This document shows positions 24,173 to 36,299 of a DNA stretch of 64,000 bases, piece after piece. The stretch is from Alnus glutinosa (Eukaryota > Streptophyta > Magnoliopsida > Fagales > Betulaceae). The first letter of the stretch is position 1; every line of letters begins with the position of its first letter. A model generated the notes under the pieces. The model saw only the letters and a list, made by a program, of their open reading frames with translations. It was not told where the DNA came from and did not search any database. The DNA lies in the NCBI RefSeq assembly GCF_958979055.1, contig NC_084889.1, positions 15,268,761-15,332,760 on the forward strand. Reading direction: 5' to 3'. Position numbers and translations under genes: made by a program.

Positions 24173-24490
24173 AAGAAAAGTGCCATGCCATCAAACACAG
24201 TGGACTCAACATTACATTTTATTAAGTGCTTAGAATCTTATTTCTTGAATGGTGCTTCCTAGATTCTTGTCTTTCTTTTCTTTTCTTTTAATGATAATAA
24301 ACCAGGGTTGTGCTCTTAATTATGCTATATGCCATGGGTGTCACAATCTCACACCTGAGCAATTTCATATTAATTATGATGATAATAATACATACATAAG
24401 TTTGAGCGAGAGAGAGAGAGAGAGTGAACAAGACCACCAAATATATGCTCTTAGAAAGGCTCGAGCTAACTGGAAATATCCAAGAACAAC

Positions 24491-24492
<2 letters not shown>

Positions 24493-24557
<65 letters not shown>
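24493..24557. repeat. (TA)n microsatellite downstream of PhBP copy 3
   Basis: About 32 TA repeats; short at the equivalent positions 2128 and 11421. Confidence 0.95.
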
Positions 24558-24561
<4 letters not shown>

Positions 24562-25018
24562 TTGTATTGTGTTTACTACACTATCAAGTAAAGCAATTTC
24601 AAATATATAAATACAATATATCAAGTAATTCATTTGATAAAGAACTTACAGCAAATTTCAAAAGACGACATCATTTGTCAACTCGAAAATCTCCAATTAC
24701 CAAAAGCTTGAACAAATAGTCACTGCAGAAAAGAACATGCATCTATAAATCTTTTGGTACAGTTTTATCTTCGTCCAAACATGTAAACTTTATCCTTTTT
24801 GTAAAGCAAATAGGAATCAAATAAATTTAATGTCTTTGTCACGTGGGCACCAATCCATTGACCAAAGTTCAACTAGAAAAAGCAACAAATGTGAATTAAA
24901 TATAAGAAAAATATTTGTAAAGTAAAAATTTCTTGAAGAATGCAATACCAGTTGTTTACTATAATAAATTTGAAAGATTATGATCTCGACAAAATTGAAA
25001 TATTTAGTGAAACCAACT

Positions 25019-25322
25019 CAGGGTACATTTGGGATTGAGATTTCGTAGACAAAAAGTACGATTTTAAATCAAATCCCAGAAAATAAATCGTTTGGGAATT
25101 GCAAATTTGAAAACACAGAAAATTGTATTTTCAAATCACAAGAAATGGAGTGCTTTTTTGAAACACATAATTTTAAAGGCTAACCTCTGATTTTAAAGGT
25201 CAGACTGTGATCTTGCCAAACACTTAACTGCGTTTTTAAAAATAATTATTTCAAATCGAACATTTTCAAATCGTTATTTTAAAATCGCATTTTTTGAAAT
25301 CGCAAACCCAAACAGGCTCTTA
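25019..25322. mobile_element. Foldback MITE in spacer (U3)
   Basis: Paralogue of 2623-2927 at the same place in the unit. Confidence 0.65.
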
Positions 25323-26122
25323 GTCACACAAGATAAAGAAATTTATTGAACAAACTAATAGCAATTTTTAGGAATATTTGAATGCAAATAAATAGACAAT
25401 TAACAAGGAAGTTGTTGTTTGGATAAACTATATATATATATATATATATTAAAAGAAGTAACCAATTATTTTGTTTTGACTTCTCCCACTTGTTATTGTT
25501 ATTGGGAAGTATTTTGCCACAATTGTTTTTTTTTTTTTTTTTCATATTTTTACAATAGCACGCATTTATGCCATAATTGCTAGTTGGTGGGGAGACGTGT
25601 TGAAAATTTCTCTTAACTCCTCATTGTACGTGACATAATTGTAGTGTTTAAAAAAGAGTTAATTAGTGTTAGTTGTCAGCTTTGGCTAGAGATGGAGAAA
25701 ATAACATGAACCTTTTTCTTGGGTTTGCTTTGGTCCTTGGTTCTTTACTGGCTAGCTAAGATATTGTAGATACTTTTTATTTTTGGTTTGCTTTATTTTT
25801 AAAGGAATATTTATTTATTAGTTATCTATATTTTCAACTTTTGCAATTGGCAAGTAATATTTTATTCCTAAAACGTCACTTTAAATTAGTCATCGTATAT
25901 AAGGTGATCGATTGAAATAATAGGAAGAGAAATGCAGACATCCTGACATTACAGTGGAGATTTAACATCTTCAAGCACAATAGTTGCAATACAAAAAAAA
26001 AAAAAGCAGAAGCTGCAGAAGACACATGAAAAAAGTACAACCTGCTACTATGGTTGGGAGTTGATAAGCTACACAACTTGCAGTGCGACCTTATTGGCAT
26101 ACAAACTTAGATAAGCTACATA

Positions 26123-26334
26123 TTACTTAGACACATTGATCAGACAGACTGCATGTATAGGACGATGGATTTGTCTAATTTTTTGTTCGATTTCTGTCTC
26201 GCCAGCAGTACCGTGTCCTGGATGACCATGACCATGTCCATGGCCGTGGTGACCATGTCCATGCCCATTTCGATGCCCGTGCTTATGGTCCCCATGCATG
26301 GCCTCCTCCACAGCGTCAGTTTGGACATTTTCCT
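26123..26334 (-). pseudogene. Gly/His-rich secreted protein, exon 2 with lost stop (U3)
   Basis: Acceptor ATAG and the ENVQTDAVEEA lead-in are kept, with AKHGDHK changed to AMHGDHK. The tract has about ten His-Gly pairs. Two extra T bases after the Gln codon near the end shift the frame past the normal stop, adding about 20 unrelated residues to 26123. No exon 1 in this unit. Confidence 0.8.
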
Positions 26335-26890
26335 CTATAAAAATGACCAGTTGAAGAAGTTAAGGTAAAATGTAATATTGAAATTAACTACAAGAGAAAA
26401 CGTCACTTTCTTACCACACTTACCATCCCGATCTCTCATTATTTTGCAATTATATTTTTAAACCCAGATCATCTTTTATCACTTTTGCAATCATATTTTA
26501 AACTTTAAAAAATATCAATTTAGTGTATTCATCTTTCAATTTTTTTCAATTTTATTATTCCGTTAGAATTGTATGATTTTCTGTTAAATCTTGTCAAAAT
26601 TCTTAAAATATCCCTGTTTTATTTTTAATATATATATATATCAAAGATCTTTTACAAATTCTGCTAAATCCTGAAACACTTAAATCCTTGCAATTTTTTT
26701 CTTTTGTTTTTTTTCCATAAAAATGAGGGGTATTTCATGAATTTTGACACCCCTCTTTGAAAAATTTTAAAAAAAAAAATTGTTGATATTGAAAGATTGA
26801 TACTTGACACTTTTTTAAAGTTTATGGATTTGATTGCAAAAACAATAAAAGTAAGAAGTGATAAGTGAAGTTTTAAAAATAAAATAAAAG

Positions 26891-28467
26891 TGTAACACCC
26901 CGACCTCATGTGAAGAAGATGATGAGTAGCCCACATAGAGTGAGTAGTTTATAAAGATAATTATGAGTGCCAACACCCACATTGTTTGTTTACTAGTTGA
27001 AACTGGGCGTCAGGGATTTAAGAAACAAAGTTTTTAACACTCCGGCCCCCATATGGTGAAGATAAAGAGTAGCTTACATAGAGTGAGTTGTTTATAAAGA
27101 TAGTCGTGAGTGATAAGTTTCACATTACTTAAATACTAGATGAAACTGACATTTATAAGGAATTCTAGGAAAACTTCAAATTGACTAGTCATTTTGAGGT
27201 GATAGCGCAAATTTAATTAGCACTTTTCTTTGGGTCATTACAAATTGTACTATAGCCACCTAGTAATGCGTCATTTGATACTATTAGCACCGCATGACAT
27301 GGCCTTGACGAGGAGGCTAGGGATTTAAGTGAGGGAGAGTTTTTAACACTTTGGTCTCATATTGAGAAGATGAGTAGCCCACATAGAAAGTTGGTAGTTT
27401 ATAAGAGATTCTTATAGGAGCTAAGTCCCACATTGGTTACTTATCAGATGAAATTGGGCTTTATAAGTGATTCTAGGGAAGCTCTAAATTGACTAATTCT
27501 TTTGGGGTGATAGCGCAAATCTGGCTAGCGATTTTTCTTGAGTCGTTACAAATGGTATCAAAGCTAGCTTGTAACGCCAGGTCATGTGGTACAGGAGCAT
27601 TGCATGACGTGACCCTAAAGAGGACACCAGGAGGCTAAGAGGGGGAGTTTGTAATACCCCAGTCCCATACGGAAAAGATTAGGAGTAACCCAAATAGAGT
27701 GAGTGGTTTATAAAAATAACCATGAGTATTAATTCCTACATTGCCTAGTTATTAGGTGAAACTGGGTTTTATAAAGAATTCTTTTGAAGCTTCAAATTGA
27801 CTAGTCATTTTGGTGTAATAGCGCAGATATGGCTAGCGTTTTTTTCTAGGTCGTTATAAATGGTACTAGAGCCACCTGGTAATGCATCATTTGGTACTGT
27901 CAACACCGCATGACATGGCCCTGACGAGTACGTCATGAGTTTAAAGGAGGGAGTTTGTAACACTCCGGTCTTATATTGGAAAAATGAGTAGCCCACATAG
28001 AGATTGTGTAGTTTATAAGAGATGTTTATGGGTGCTAAGTCTCACATTGGCTTATTAGGTGATACTAGGCTTTATAAGTGATTTTAGTAAAACTCCAAAT
28101 TGACTAGTCATTTTTTGGTGATAGCTCAAATCTGGCTAGAGCTTTTCCTTAGGTCGTTACAAATGGTATCAAAGACAGGTTGTAACACCAGGCCTTGCGG
28201 TTCTGGAGGACCGCATGACGTGGCCATGACGAGCATGTTAGGAGTTTAAAAGCGGAAGTTTGTAACACCCAATCCCATATGAGAAGATAAAGAGTAGCTC
28301 ACATAGAGTGTGTGGTTTATAAAGATAATCATGAGTGCTAAGTCCTACATTACTTAGTTATTATGTGAAACTGGGCCTTATATAGAATTATATGGAAGCT
28401 CCAAATTGACTAGCCCTTTTGGGGTAATAGTGCAGATGTAGCTAGCGCTTTTTTCTGGGTTGTTTCA
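26891..28467 (+). mobile_element. TRIM-like tandem LTR array 3
   Basis: Same layout as arrays 1 and 2, bounded on the left by AAATAAAAG and on the right by an LTR end GTTTCA (GTTACA elsewhere). Confidence 0.8.
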
Positions 28468-28468
28468 T

Positions 28469-28726
28469 AAAGATGATGCTCTCCATGTTGTACGTGCATT
28501 GAGGAAGGAAGAAAAGAATTCATGCATAAATGGCCAATTGATTGACGATGCCAGAGTTATGCTGAATAGTTTGCAGAATTAGAAGGTGACTCATGTCATA
28601 AGGAAGGCAAATGGAGAAGTTCATAGGCTTGCCAAAGAAGCACTTTCTCTTATGGGCAAATGAGTTCATATGGAGGAAGCCACTCATTATATTATTAACA
28701 TTGTAGCTGCTAAATGCCGTAATTGA
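28469..28726 (+). pseudogene. RNase H-like (RVT_3) C-terminal fragment, copy 3
   Basis: Same reading frame and same internal stops as the fragments at 8194 and 14852. Confidence 0.75.
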
Positions 28727-29509
28727 GTGCTTTCTCATTGATGAAAACATCGCTAGACTGAATTAATAATAATAATAATAATAATAATAAAAACAGTACT
28801 CACATAACAAATAAATTCAGTAGTCGGTAATTGTGCTCCTATAAGGCTAAAGTATCTATACAACGATGGTTAAATTGCAAACATCGAAGAATGGCTACAT
28901 GACATATATATGGAGGTCATAGATGGAATTATATCGTTTATGCTTCGAAAGAAACATTTAGACGAAACGGCTAAAGCTTTGTAGAAAACAATTAATAGGC
29001 CATCTATATATCATCCTAGCTCATCTGATAAGAAAGAAGAAAAGATTCTATTCAAATATATATATAGATTTGCCTTAATATATGAACTGATAGGGTCAAA
29101 TTAGGGTAAGAGCCTAAGAGGTGGAGTTGGAATGGAATTCCAACTCATTAGGATTAGATTAGTTAATATTAGTATCAGAGTATATTTGAATTTGAATATT
29201 AGGTATTATCACTTTAGACGTTATCTACTTGTATTTCTATTTAAATGTTATTTGGTTGTTAATGTGAATAATGAAGAATTGATATAGACTTTTGTCTTTT
29301 GGTTTGTTTCCAGCCTTAATTGAATTCACTTGGGGTCTGCCTCCATCCATTAATTGGAGTTCATTATCAGTACATTTTCCCTTCCATTTTCACATTCCTC
29401 CATTGTTCATCCATTTCATCAAAAAGTACCTATCATGAACCTTTATATTGTCTCTCATATATAACATATTACCCTTTTGAAAACTTGCACATGAGACTTG
29501 AGAGGAGCC

Positions 29510-30833
29510 ATGACACAACAAGTACAAACCTCCCAAGCAAAAGTTGGTGTTAGGTTGGAGGTCCTCTGAAGAGCTTTGACAAAAGAATTGAGATTTGTGG
29601 CTCAAAAAGCTATCCCAAACTTAGTAAAGGATGCGGAATTGATCGAAGGTGACGGTGGCCTTGGTTCAGTCCTGCCCTTCAAATTTTGCGATGGTTAGTC
29701 TATCTATTTTCATCATTAATTTTGTTAATTATTTAATTGGCTTATAGATATATAGATTCACCTATATATATAAGGGAGACCATTTAATTAATATTTTTAC
29801 ATTCTCCCTTAATAAGGAAGACTCAACACGTGAAATATTTAATTGAAATTGGAGGTAAATGATGGAGACACGGTTAGAACTCAAGGCTTTAATTTTTTTT
29901 TTATACCATGTTAAATCACCACTTTTCCTAAAAGCTTAAGCTAATAATGAATGATTGACTATTTAATTAATATTATAATACTTCCCTTCACGTGTGGGCT
30001 CAAACTCATCCTTAATAAGTGAGACCCAAAATGCAGATATTTAATTGAAAGTTGGTTAAATTGTAGATAGTTTTAGAATTAAATTAAATAATTGAATTCA
30101 TCCCTTCTTATAAGAAGATAGGAAATGATTGATTTAATTATTTAATTAAGGACATAAATTTTCTACAAACCAGCCTTTAAAAGCAATATGTATCATTTAA
30201 GCTATTAAAAAAAAATATGTTTCTCACATGCTAATGGACACGTCACTTTTAGAGGCTTTTTTTGTAGGAAATTTGTGTTAGTTAATTAATATCCCAATAT
30301 TTTCACTCACCTGTGGGCTCAAACTTATCCCCTTTAATAAGTGAGACCCAGCATGTGTAATACTTAATTAAAATGAGGGGTGAATTGTGAAAGTCAGGGT
30401 TCAAACTCATAATCTCTAACTTTGATACCATGCATATTATATCTTATTAGAAAGTCAATACTAGTTTTTAATAGTTATATTTGCTGTTAATTTAGACTAA
30501 ATTAATTAACAAGATAAGTTAATAAATAAACAAGGTGGAGGAGGTGTTTCGGCAATGGCATATCAGAAGGAGAAGATTGTGGAACTTGATGAGTCTCTGC
30601 ATCAAATTACAATGGAAGTAATGGAAGGGGGGTATCTGAGTCTTGGTTTTGCTTCCTACAAGACAACTTTCATATTGACTTCGACTGGAGAGCAGGAGAG
30701 TTTAGTTGATGTCATAGTTTCATATCATCACTCTCAAACAGATCAAGAAAGTGCCATGCCATCAAACACAGTGGACTCAACATTACATTTTATTAAGTGC
30801 TTAGAATCTTATTTCTTGAATGGTGCTTCCTAG
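29510..30833 (+). pseudogene. Phytohormone-binding protein-like PR-10, copy 4, premature stop
   Basis: Exons would be 29510-29693 and 30535-30833. Codon 20 (29567-29569) is TGA where intact copies have TGG for Trp. Exon 1 also has a Gly-to-Arg change at codon 15 and LLFKF altered to LPFKF. Exon 2 is fully open and the splice sites remain (donor GTTAGT), so the loss looks recent. Confidence 0.88.
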
Positions 30834-31060
30834 ATTCTTGTCTTTCTTTTCTTTTCTTTTAATGATTATAAACCAGGGTTGTGCTCTTAATCATGCTATA
30901 TGCCATGGGTGTCACAATCTCACACCTGAACAATTTCATATTAATTATGATGATAATAATACATACATAAGTTTGAGCGAGAGAGAGAGAGGGAGAACAA
31001 GACCACCAGATATATGCTCTTAGAAAAGCTCCAGCTACACCGGAAATATCCAAGAACAAC

Positions 31061-31062
<2 letters not shown>

Positions 31063-31094
<32 letters not shown>
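31063..31094. repeat. (TA)n microsatellite downstream of PhBP copy 4
   Basis: A TA run at the same position as those at 2128, 11421, 24493 and 57201. Confidence 0.9.
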
Positions 31095-31097
<3 letters not shown>

Positions 31098-31568
31098 TTG
31101 TATTGTGTTTACTACACCATCAAGTAAAGCAAATTCAAATATATAAATACAATATATCAAGTAATTCATTTGATAAAGAACTTACAGCAAATTTCAAAAG
31201 AAGACATCATTTGTCAACTCCAAAATCTCCAATTACCAAAAGCTTGAACAAATAGTCACTACAGAAAAGAACATGAATCCATAAATCTTTTGGTACAGTT
31301 TTATCTTCGTCCAAACTTGTAAACTTTTTTCCTTTTTGTAAAGCAAATAGGAATCAAATAAATTTAATGTCTTTGTCACGTGGAAAAATTCTTGGACACC
31401 AATCCATTGACCAAAGTTCAACTGGAAAAAGCAACAAATGTGAATTAAGTATGAAAAAAATGTTTGTAGTGTAAAAATTTCTTGAAGAATACAATACTAG
31501 TTGTTAATTATAATAAATTTTGAAGGATTATTATCTCGTCAAAATTGAAATATTTAGTGAAACCAACT

Positions 31569-31872
31569 CAAGGTGCATTTGGGATTGAGATTTCGTAGAC
31601 AAAAAGTACGATTTTAAATCAAATCGCAGAAAATAAATCGTTTGGGAATTGCAAATTTGAAAACAGAGAAAATTGTTTTTTCAAATCACAAGCAATGGAG
31701 TGCTTTTTTGAAACGCATAATTTTAAAGGCTAACCTCTGATTTTAAAGGTCTGACTGTGATCTTATCAAACACTTAACTGTGTTTTTAAAAATAATTTTT
31801 TCAAATCGAACATTTTAAAATCGTTATTTTATAATCGCACTTTTTAAAATCGCAAACCCAAACAGACTCTTA
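31569..31872. mobile_element. Foldback MITE in spacer (U4)
   Basis: Paralogue of 2623-2927. Confidence 0.65.
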
Positions 31873-31982
31873 GTCACAAAAGATAAAGAAATTTATTGGC
31901 CTAAAAACAAACTAATAGCAATTTTTAGGAATATTTGAATGCAAATAAATAGACAATTAACAAGGAAGTTGTTATTTGGATA

Positions 31983-32013
<31 letters not shown>

Positions 32014-32731
32014 AGAAGTAACCAATTATTTTGTTTTGACTTCTCCCGCTTGTTATTGTTGTTGTGAAGTATTTTGCCACAATTTTTTTTTTCTTTTTCA
32101 TATTTTTACAATAGCACGCCTTATGCCATAATTGCTAGTTGATGGGGAGACGTGTTGAAAATTTCTCTTAACTCCCCATTGTACGTGCCATAATTGTAGT
32201 GTTTAAAAAAGAGTTAATTAGTGTTAGTTGTCAGCATTGGTTGGAGATGGAGAAAATAACATGAACCTTTTTCTTGGGTTTGCTTTGGTCCTTGGTTCTT
32301 TACTGGCTAGCTAAGATATTGTAGATACTTTTTATTTTTGGTTTTCCTTATTTTTAAAGGAATATTTATTTATTAGTTATCTATATTTTCAACTTTTGCA
32401 ATTGGCAAGTAATATTTTATTACTAAAACGTCACTTTAAATTAGTCATCATATATAAGGTGATCGATTGAAATAATAGGTAGAGAAATGCAAGACATCCT
32501 GACATTACAGTGGAGATTTAACATCTTCAAGCACAATAGTTGCAATACAAAAAAAAGCAGAAGCTGCTGAAGACACATGAAAAAAGTACAACCTGCTACT
32601 ATGGTTGGGAGTTGATAAGCTACACAACCTGCAGTTCGACCTTATTGGCATACAAACTTAGATAAGCTACATATTACTTAGACACATTGATCAAACAGAC
32701 TGCATGTATAAGACGATGGATTTGTCTAATT

Positions 32732-33674
32732 TTATTCGGTTTCTGTCTCGCCAGCAGTACCGTGTCCTGGATGACCATGACCATGTCCATGTCCATGTCC
32801 ATGGCCGTGGTGACCATGTCCATGCCCGTGTCCATGCCCGTGCTTATGGTCACCATGCTTGGCCTCCTCCACAGCGTCAGTTTGGACATTTTCCTCTATA
32901 AAAATGACCAGTTGAAGAAGTTAAGGTAAAAGGTAATATTCAAATTAACTATAAGAGAAAATGTCACTTACTTACCACACTTGTCGTCCCGATCTTTCAT
33001 TATTTTGCAATTATATTTTTAAACCCAGATCATTCTTTATCACTTTTGCAATCATATTTTTAAACTTTAAAATGTATTAATTTAGTGTATTTATCTTTCA
33101 ATTTTTTTCAATTTTATTTTTCCGTTAGAATTGTATGATTTTCTGTTAAATCTTGTCAAAATTCTTAAAATATCCCTGTTTTATTTTTAATATATATATA
33201 TATATAATTTCAAAGATCTTTTACAAATTCTGCTAAATCATGAAACACTTAAATCCTTACAATTTTTTTCTTTTTTTTTTTTTCCGTAAAAGTGAGTGGT
33301 ATTTTATGAATTTTGACACCCCTCTTGGAAAAATTATAACAAAATTGGTGAAATTGAAAGATTGATACTTGACACTTTTAAAGTTACGGATTTGATTGCA
33401 AAAACAATAAAAGTAAGAAGTGATAAGTAAAGTTTTTCCAAACTATAATTTTTGTAAAAAGTTGTGCATTTCAAAAACAGAAGGGCTTAAATAAATCCTA
33501 AAAAACACATGAAAATGATGTTTACTGATTAAAGGGACATATTTAACTGAAGAAAGGAAGAAACTAACGGGTTTGAGCGACCTCAGCTAGCTCACGAGCC
33601 AAGACATCGGAGGAGATGAGAAGCACAACAGCGAAGACAAGACCAAGGAGAAGAAAAGTCTTGGAGTAACCCAT
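32732..33674 (-). CDS. Secreted Gly/His-rich protein (GRP family), complete, copy 4
   Basis: Minus strand, two exons: 33569-33674 and 32732-32895, about 89 residues. Exon 1 starts MGYSKTFLLLGLVFAVVLLI, a signal peptide of the plant glycine-rich protein family (PF07172 type), then SSDVLARELAEVAQT. Donor GTTAGT and acceptor ATAG join in frame (CAG codon) to ENVQTDAVEEAKHGDHK and a run of about 12 His-Gly repeats, ending TAGETETE. It is probably cell-wall or apoplastic; the His-Gly tract suggests binding of divalent metals such as copper, zinc or nickel (inference). Family members are often stress- or ABA-inducible. A TATA box lies at 33792-33800. The gene is divergent from nothing nearby and convergent with the PhBP gene. 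Confidence 0.85.
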
Positions 33675-33791
33675 TTTTCTGTTAACAAGGAAGAGGGATT
33701 GGAGACAATGTAGTTGGGAAACACACTCTAAGAAAGCTAAGACCCTGTCTTATTAGTGAAGGATCGATGAGTTACTGGAATGTGGCTCTCC

Positions 33792-33800
33792 CTATTTATA
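33792..33800 (-). promoter_or_regulatory. TATA box of Gly/His-rich gene, copy 4
   Basis: Minus strand TATAAATAG lies about 120 nt upstream of the ATG, a normal plant core-promoter placement. A GA-repeat tract lies just upstream (33811-33827). The same arrangement is kept at 59856. Confidence 0.75.
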
Positions 33801-33829
33801 GACAAGTCAGAGAGAGAGAGAGAGAGCGA

Positions 33830-35138
33830 GACTTAGTCGATTTTTATGATAGTACTGATAGGATCGGATCTGTGTGCCAATAAAGCTAGTACGCATTGGA
33901 GTCCGAGAGTCACAGAATTTGACTTTCAAGTGCAGTAGACAAATATTGGAGCTAGCTTTATGTTCTAATCACCATCTTAATGGATTTAGGTTATATATAT
34001 AATCTTTACAATTTCTGAAAAAGAAATATGACTATATATATATATAATCACACGTATATAATATGTGATCTCCTGACCTAATTCTTTGGGGAAAACCGTA
34101 AATAATGTGGCACCTAATTTTCGCACCACTCTATGATATCTAGGAATGGGTGAAAGTCTTATAGCCCCTCCCCTCCCCTTCCCTACAAGGCGACAGAACA
34201 GTTGGTATACATAGGACCGATGATGTTTCTGTTTGACAAAACCATCATCAAAATCATCTTCTTATTATAATTGGGCTTAATTTTATTTCATGCAAAAAAG
34301 CAAATTTAAATGTGAAAAGATGTAGCCGCAAAGAAGTTTGACAATATCTCACATCGCTTTTGTATATCTGCATGATTTGTTGCTTCTCTATCACTCTTGC
34401 TCCCAAATTGATTTGCAAATCAACGGGGGATATATACATTTGATTTTTTGCCTCGAAAGCTTTTTACTTATTGCACAAAGATTGTTATCATTCCCATAAA
34501 TTATTTCTTAAGAAAACTTTACTTAACACCTTTATTTATTTTAAAATTTTGTTTTATAATTTTTAAATTATCCAAACATAATTTCAAGAATTTTGAAAAC
34601 AATACAAAAAGAATCACATACCCAAACAAGTCCTAATATTGTTGACCGTACTCTCAATTATTTACCTAGCTATTTCATGGCACATCAATTGATAAGCTCC
34701 TTTTCCTTCTACGCTAACTAGTAGAGTAATATTATATATTATATTTTTATTTCATAATTATTTTACAATGATAATGATAATGTAACGGTCTAAATCAATC
34801 TTTGATATTTTTTTTTTTTAATTTTTCAACAATAATTGATTCAATCCACCCATAGCATTGTTAGATATTTCTTTGATTAAAGTTAAGAAATGGACCCTAT
34901 TTTTACTCTGTTTTTCTCTTGGTCGTTCCTTGCGTCATTGGGGGCACAAAAAAATTGGAAACTTTCCCCAAAGTTTGACAATCAACAACAGGACCTTAGG
35001 CTCGGGACCATGTATTGTCTGAAACTGTGTTATCTCATTTCTTTGTCTGACTCTTTGCAGGATGACGTTCCATCTTACATTATTGATTGTCACCAACTTT
35101 AAATAATGTACATGCCATTCGTGAATGATTAATTTTAG
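33830..35138. other. Intergenic AT-rich DNA, block A
   Basis: No supported gene. Its counterpart at about 59890-60870 is shortened by a deletion. Short open frames here lack start context or homology. Confidence 0.6.
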
Positions 35139-35303
35139 AAGTTACTTTTTTATTACTATTGTGTTTTGTTAAAAATGACGTGACTTTTAAAATTACTATT
35201 GAGCTTGTGATTAATCACTATTGAATTTTAATCAAATAGTGATTTTAAATACCACATCATTCTTGGAATGACAAAATAGTGGTTTCTAAAATTACTTATC
35301 GTG
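35139..35303. mobile_element. GAGTAATGCT-type MITE, block A
   Basis: Imperfect foldback with TTTTAAAATTACTATTGA and its partner on the right arm. Its block-B paralogue at 60870 preserves the terminal GAGTAATGCT better. Confidence 0.6.
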
Positions 35304-35394
35304 AAGAAACCAATCATTTCATTTCCTTGCCTTTTCCTAATTTTTCTATTTCTTTTTTAAAGTACAATCTGGATCAATGTCCAACAAGAGAGAG

Positions 35395-35478
35395 GGTCCT
35401 TATACGTACGTAGCTAAGGAAGCCACATGACATTTGGGAGGACACAACGAGGACTATAGTCCTCCTTGCAGCATTACT
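35395..35478. mobile_element. MITE remnant (right end GCATTACTC)
   Basis: Contains GAGGACACAACGAGGAC and ends CAGCATTACTC, the terminal signature of the MITE family at 10071. Only one arm is clear. Confidence 0.5.
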
Positions 35479-35479
35479 C

Positions 35480-35745
35480 GCTAATGAAATAAGAAAAAAT
35501 AAATTTAATCATTTAATCAATACTTTAACAGTCTTCCTGACATGTGGGCTCATACTCCTTTTTAATAACTGATGTCTAACAAATGAAATATTTAATTGAA
35601 ATTAGAGGTAAATAACGGAAACAATGTTTGAACTCAAAACATCTGTTTTGATACCATATTAAACCATCACTTGTTCTAAAGTCTTAAGCTCATAAGAATA
35701 GGTAAATTTAATAATTTAATTAACACTTTAACAATTAATTATATA
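35480..35745. repeat. Dispersed LTR-like repeat
   Basis: Phrases such as CATGTGGGCTCA, GAAATATTTAATTGAAAT and TTTTGATACCATATTAAACC match the repeated sequence in all PhBP introns (for example 880-1080 and 1370-1500) and at 61210-61450. No coding part is visible; probably solo or broken pieces of one family. Confidence 0.55.
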
Positions 35746-35904
35746 TAAAATTAAGGAAAAAAAATACACATATCCCTCTTAAACTACCATTCAATTGCCA
35801 ATGTCCTTCCCAAACTACAAATTGTGTCAACGTTCCCCCTTCAAACTACCAAAAAATTTCAATGTTCCCCCTTAAGACTAACAAAAAGACAAAAATGACC
35901 ATAA

Positions 35905-35999
35905 ATATTTTTTTTCAATAAGACAAAGATATCTTATAAATTCGAAAAAAAATAAATAAATAAATAAAAACTAAAAAAATAAGTTTTTTGAAAAACGAA

Positions 36000-36033
<34 letters not shown>

Positions 36034-36235
36034 CGAAAATAAAAAAAATTAAAGAAAAAACGAATAGAATTGAAAAAACGAACAGATTTTTTTTAAAAAA
36101 AAAAAAAAAGTAAATGAAAAAATAACTGAAAATTATATTAAAAATTTTTTTAAAAATAAACAAAAAAAAAAAAAAAAAAAAACCAGTTTTTTTTAATCAA
36201 TTTTTTTTTTTTTTTAATTTTAATAATTTTATGAA
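35905..36235. repeat. Low-complexity A/T-homopolymer block
   Basis: Long A and T runs with few G or C. The apparent poly-Phe or poly-Lys frames are artefacts. Counterpart at 61735-62010. Confidence 0.9.
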
Positions 36236-36299
36236 GGTAGTTTTGTTATTAGGGGTTGGCATTCCCAACAACTACTCAATCATTTTCCCTAAATGTAGG

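Larger units (their letters stand above)
15880..24262 (+). pseudogene. Phytohormone-binding protein-like PR-10, copy 3, disrupted
   Basis: Exon 1 (15880-16063) is open and has GDGGLGS. Exon 2 starts at 16918 but has TAG in place of the Lys codon after AYQ. At 17134/17135 it is split by a Copia element, and the coding sequence resumes near 24178 with GCCATGCCATC and runs to the TAG at 24262. The stop and the insertion each suffice to destroy the gene. Confidence 0.9.
15362..28993. repeat. Tandem unit U3 with 7 kb Copia insertion
   Basis: A 13.6 kb interval between unit motifs; subtracting the 7.04 kb Copia element leaves about 6.6 kb, the standard unit length. Confidence 0.85.
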
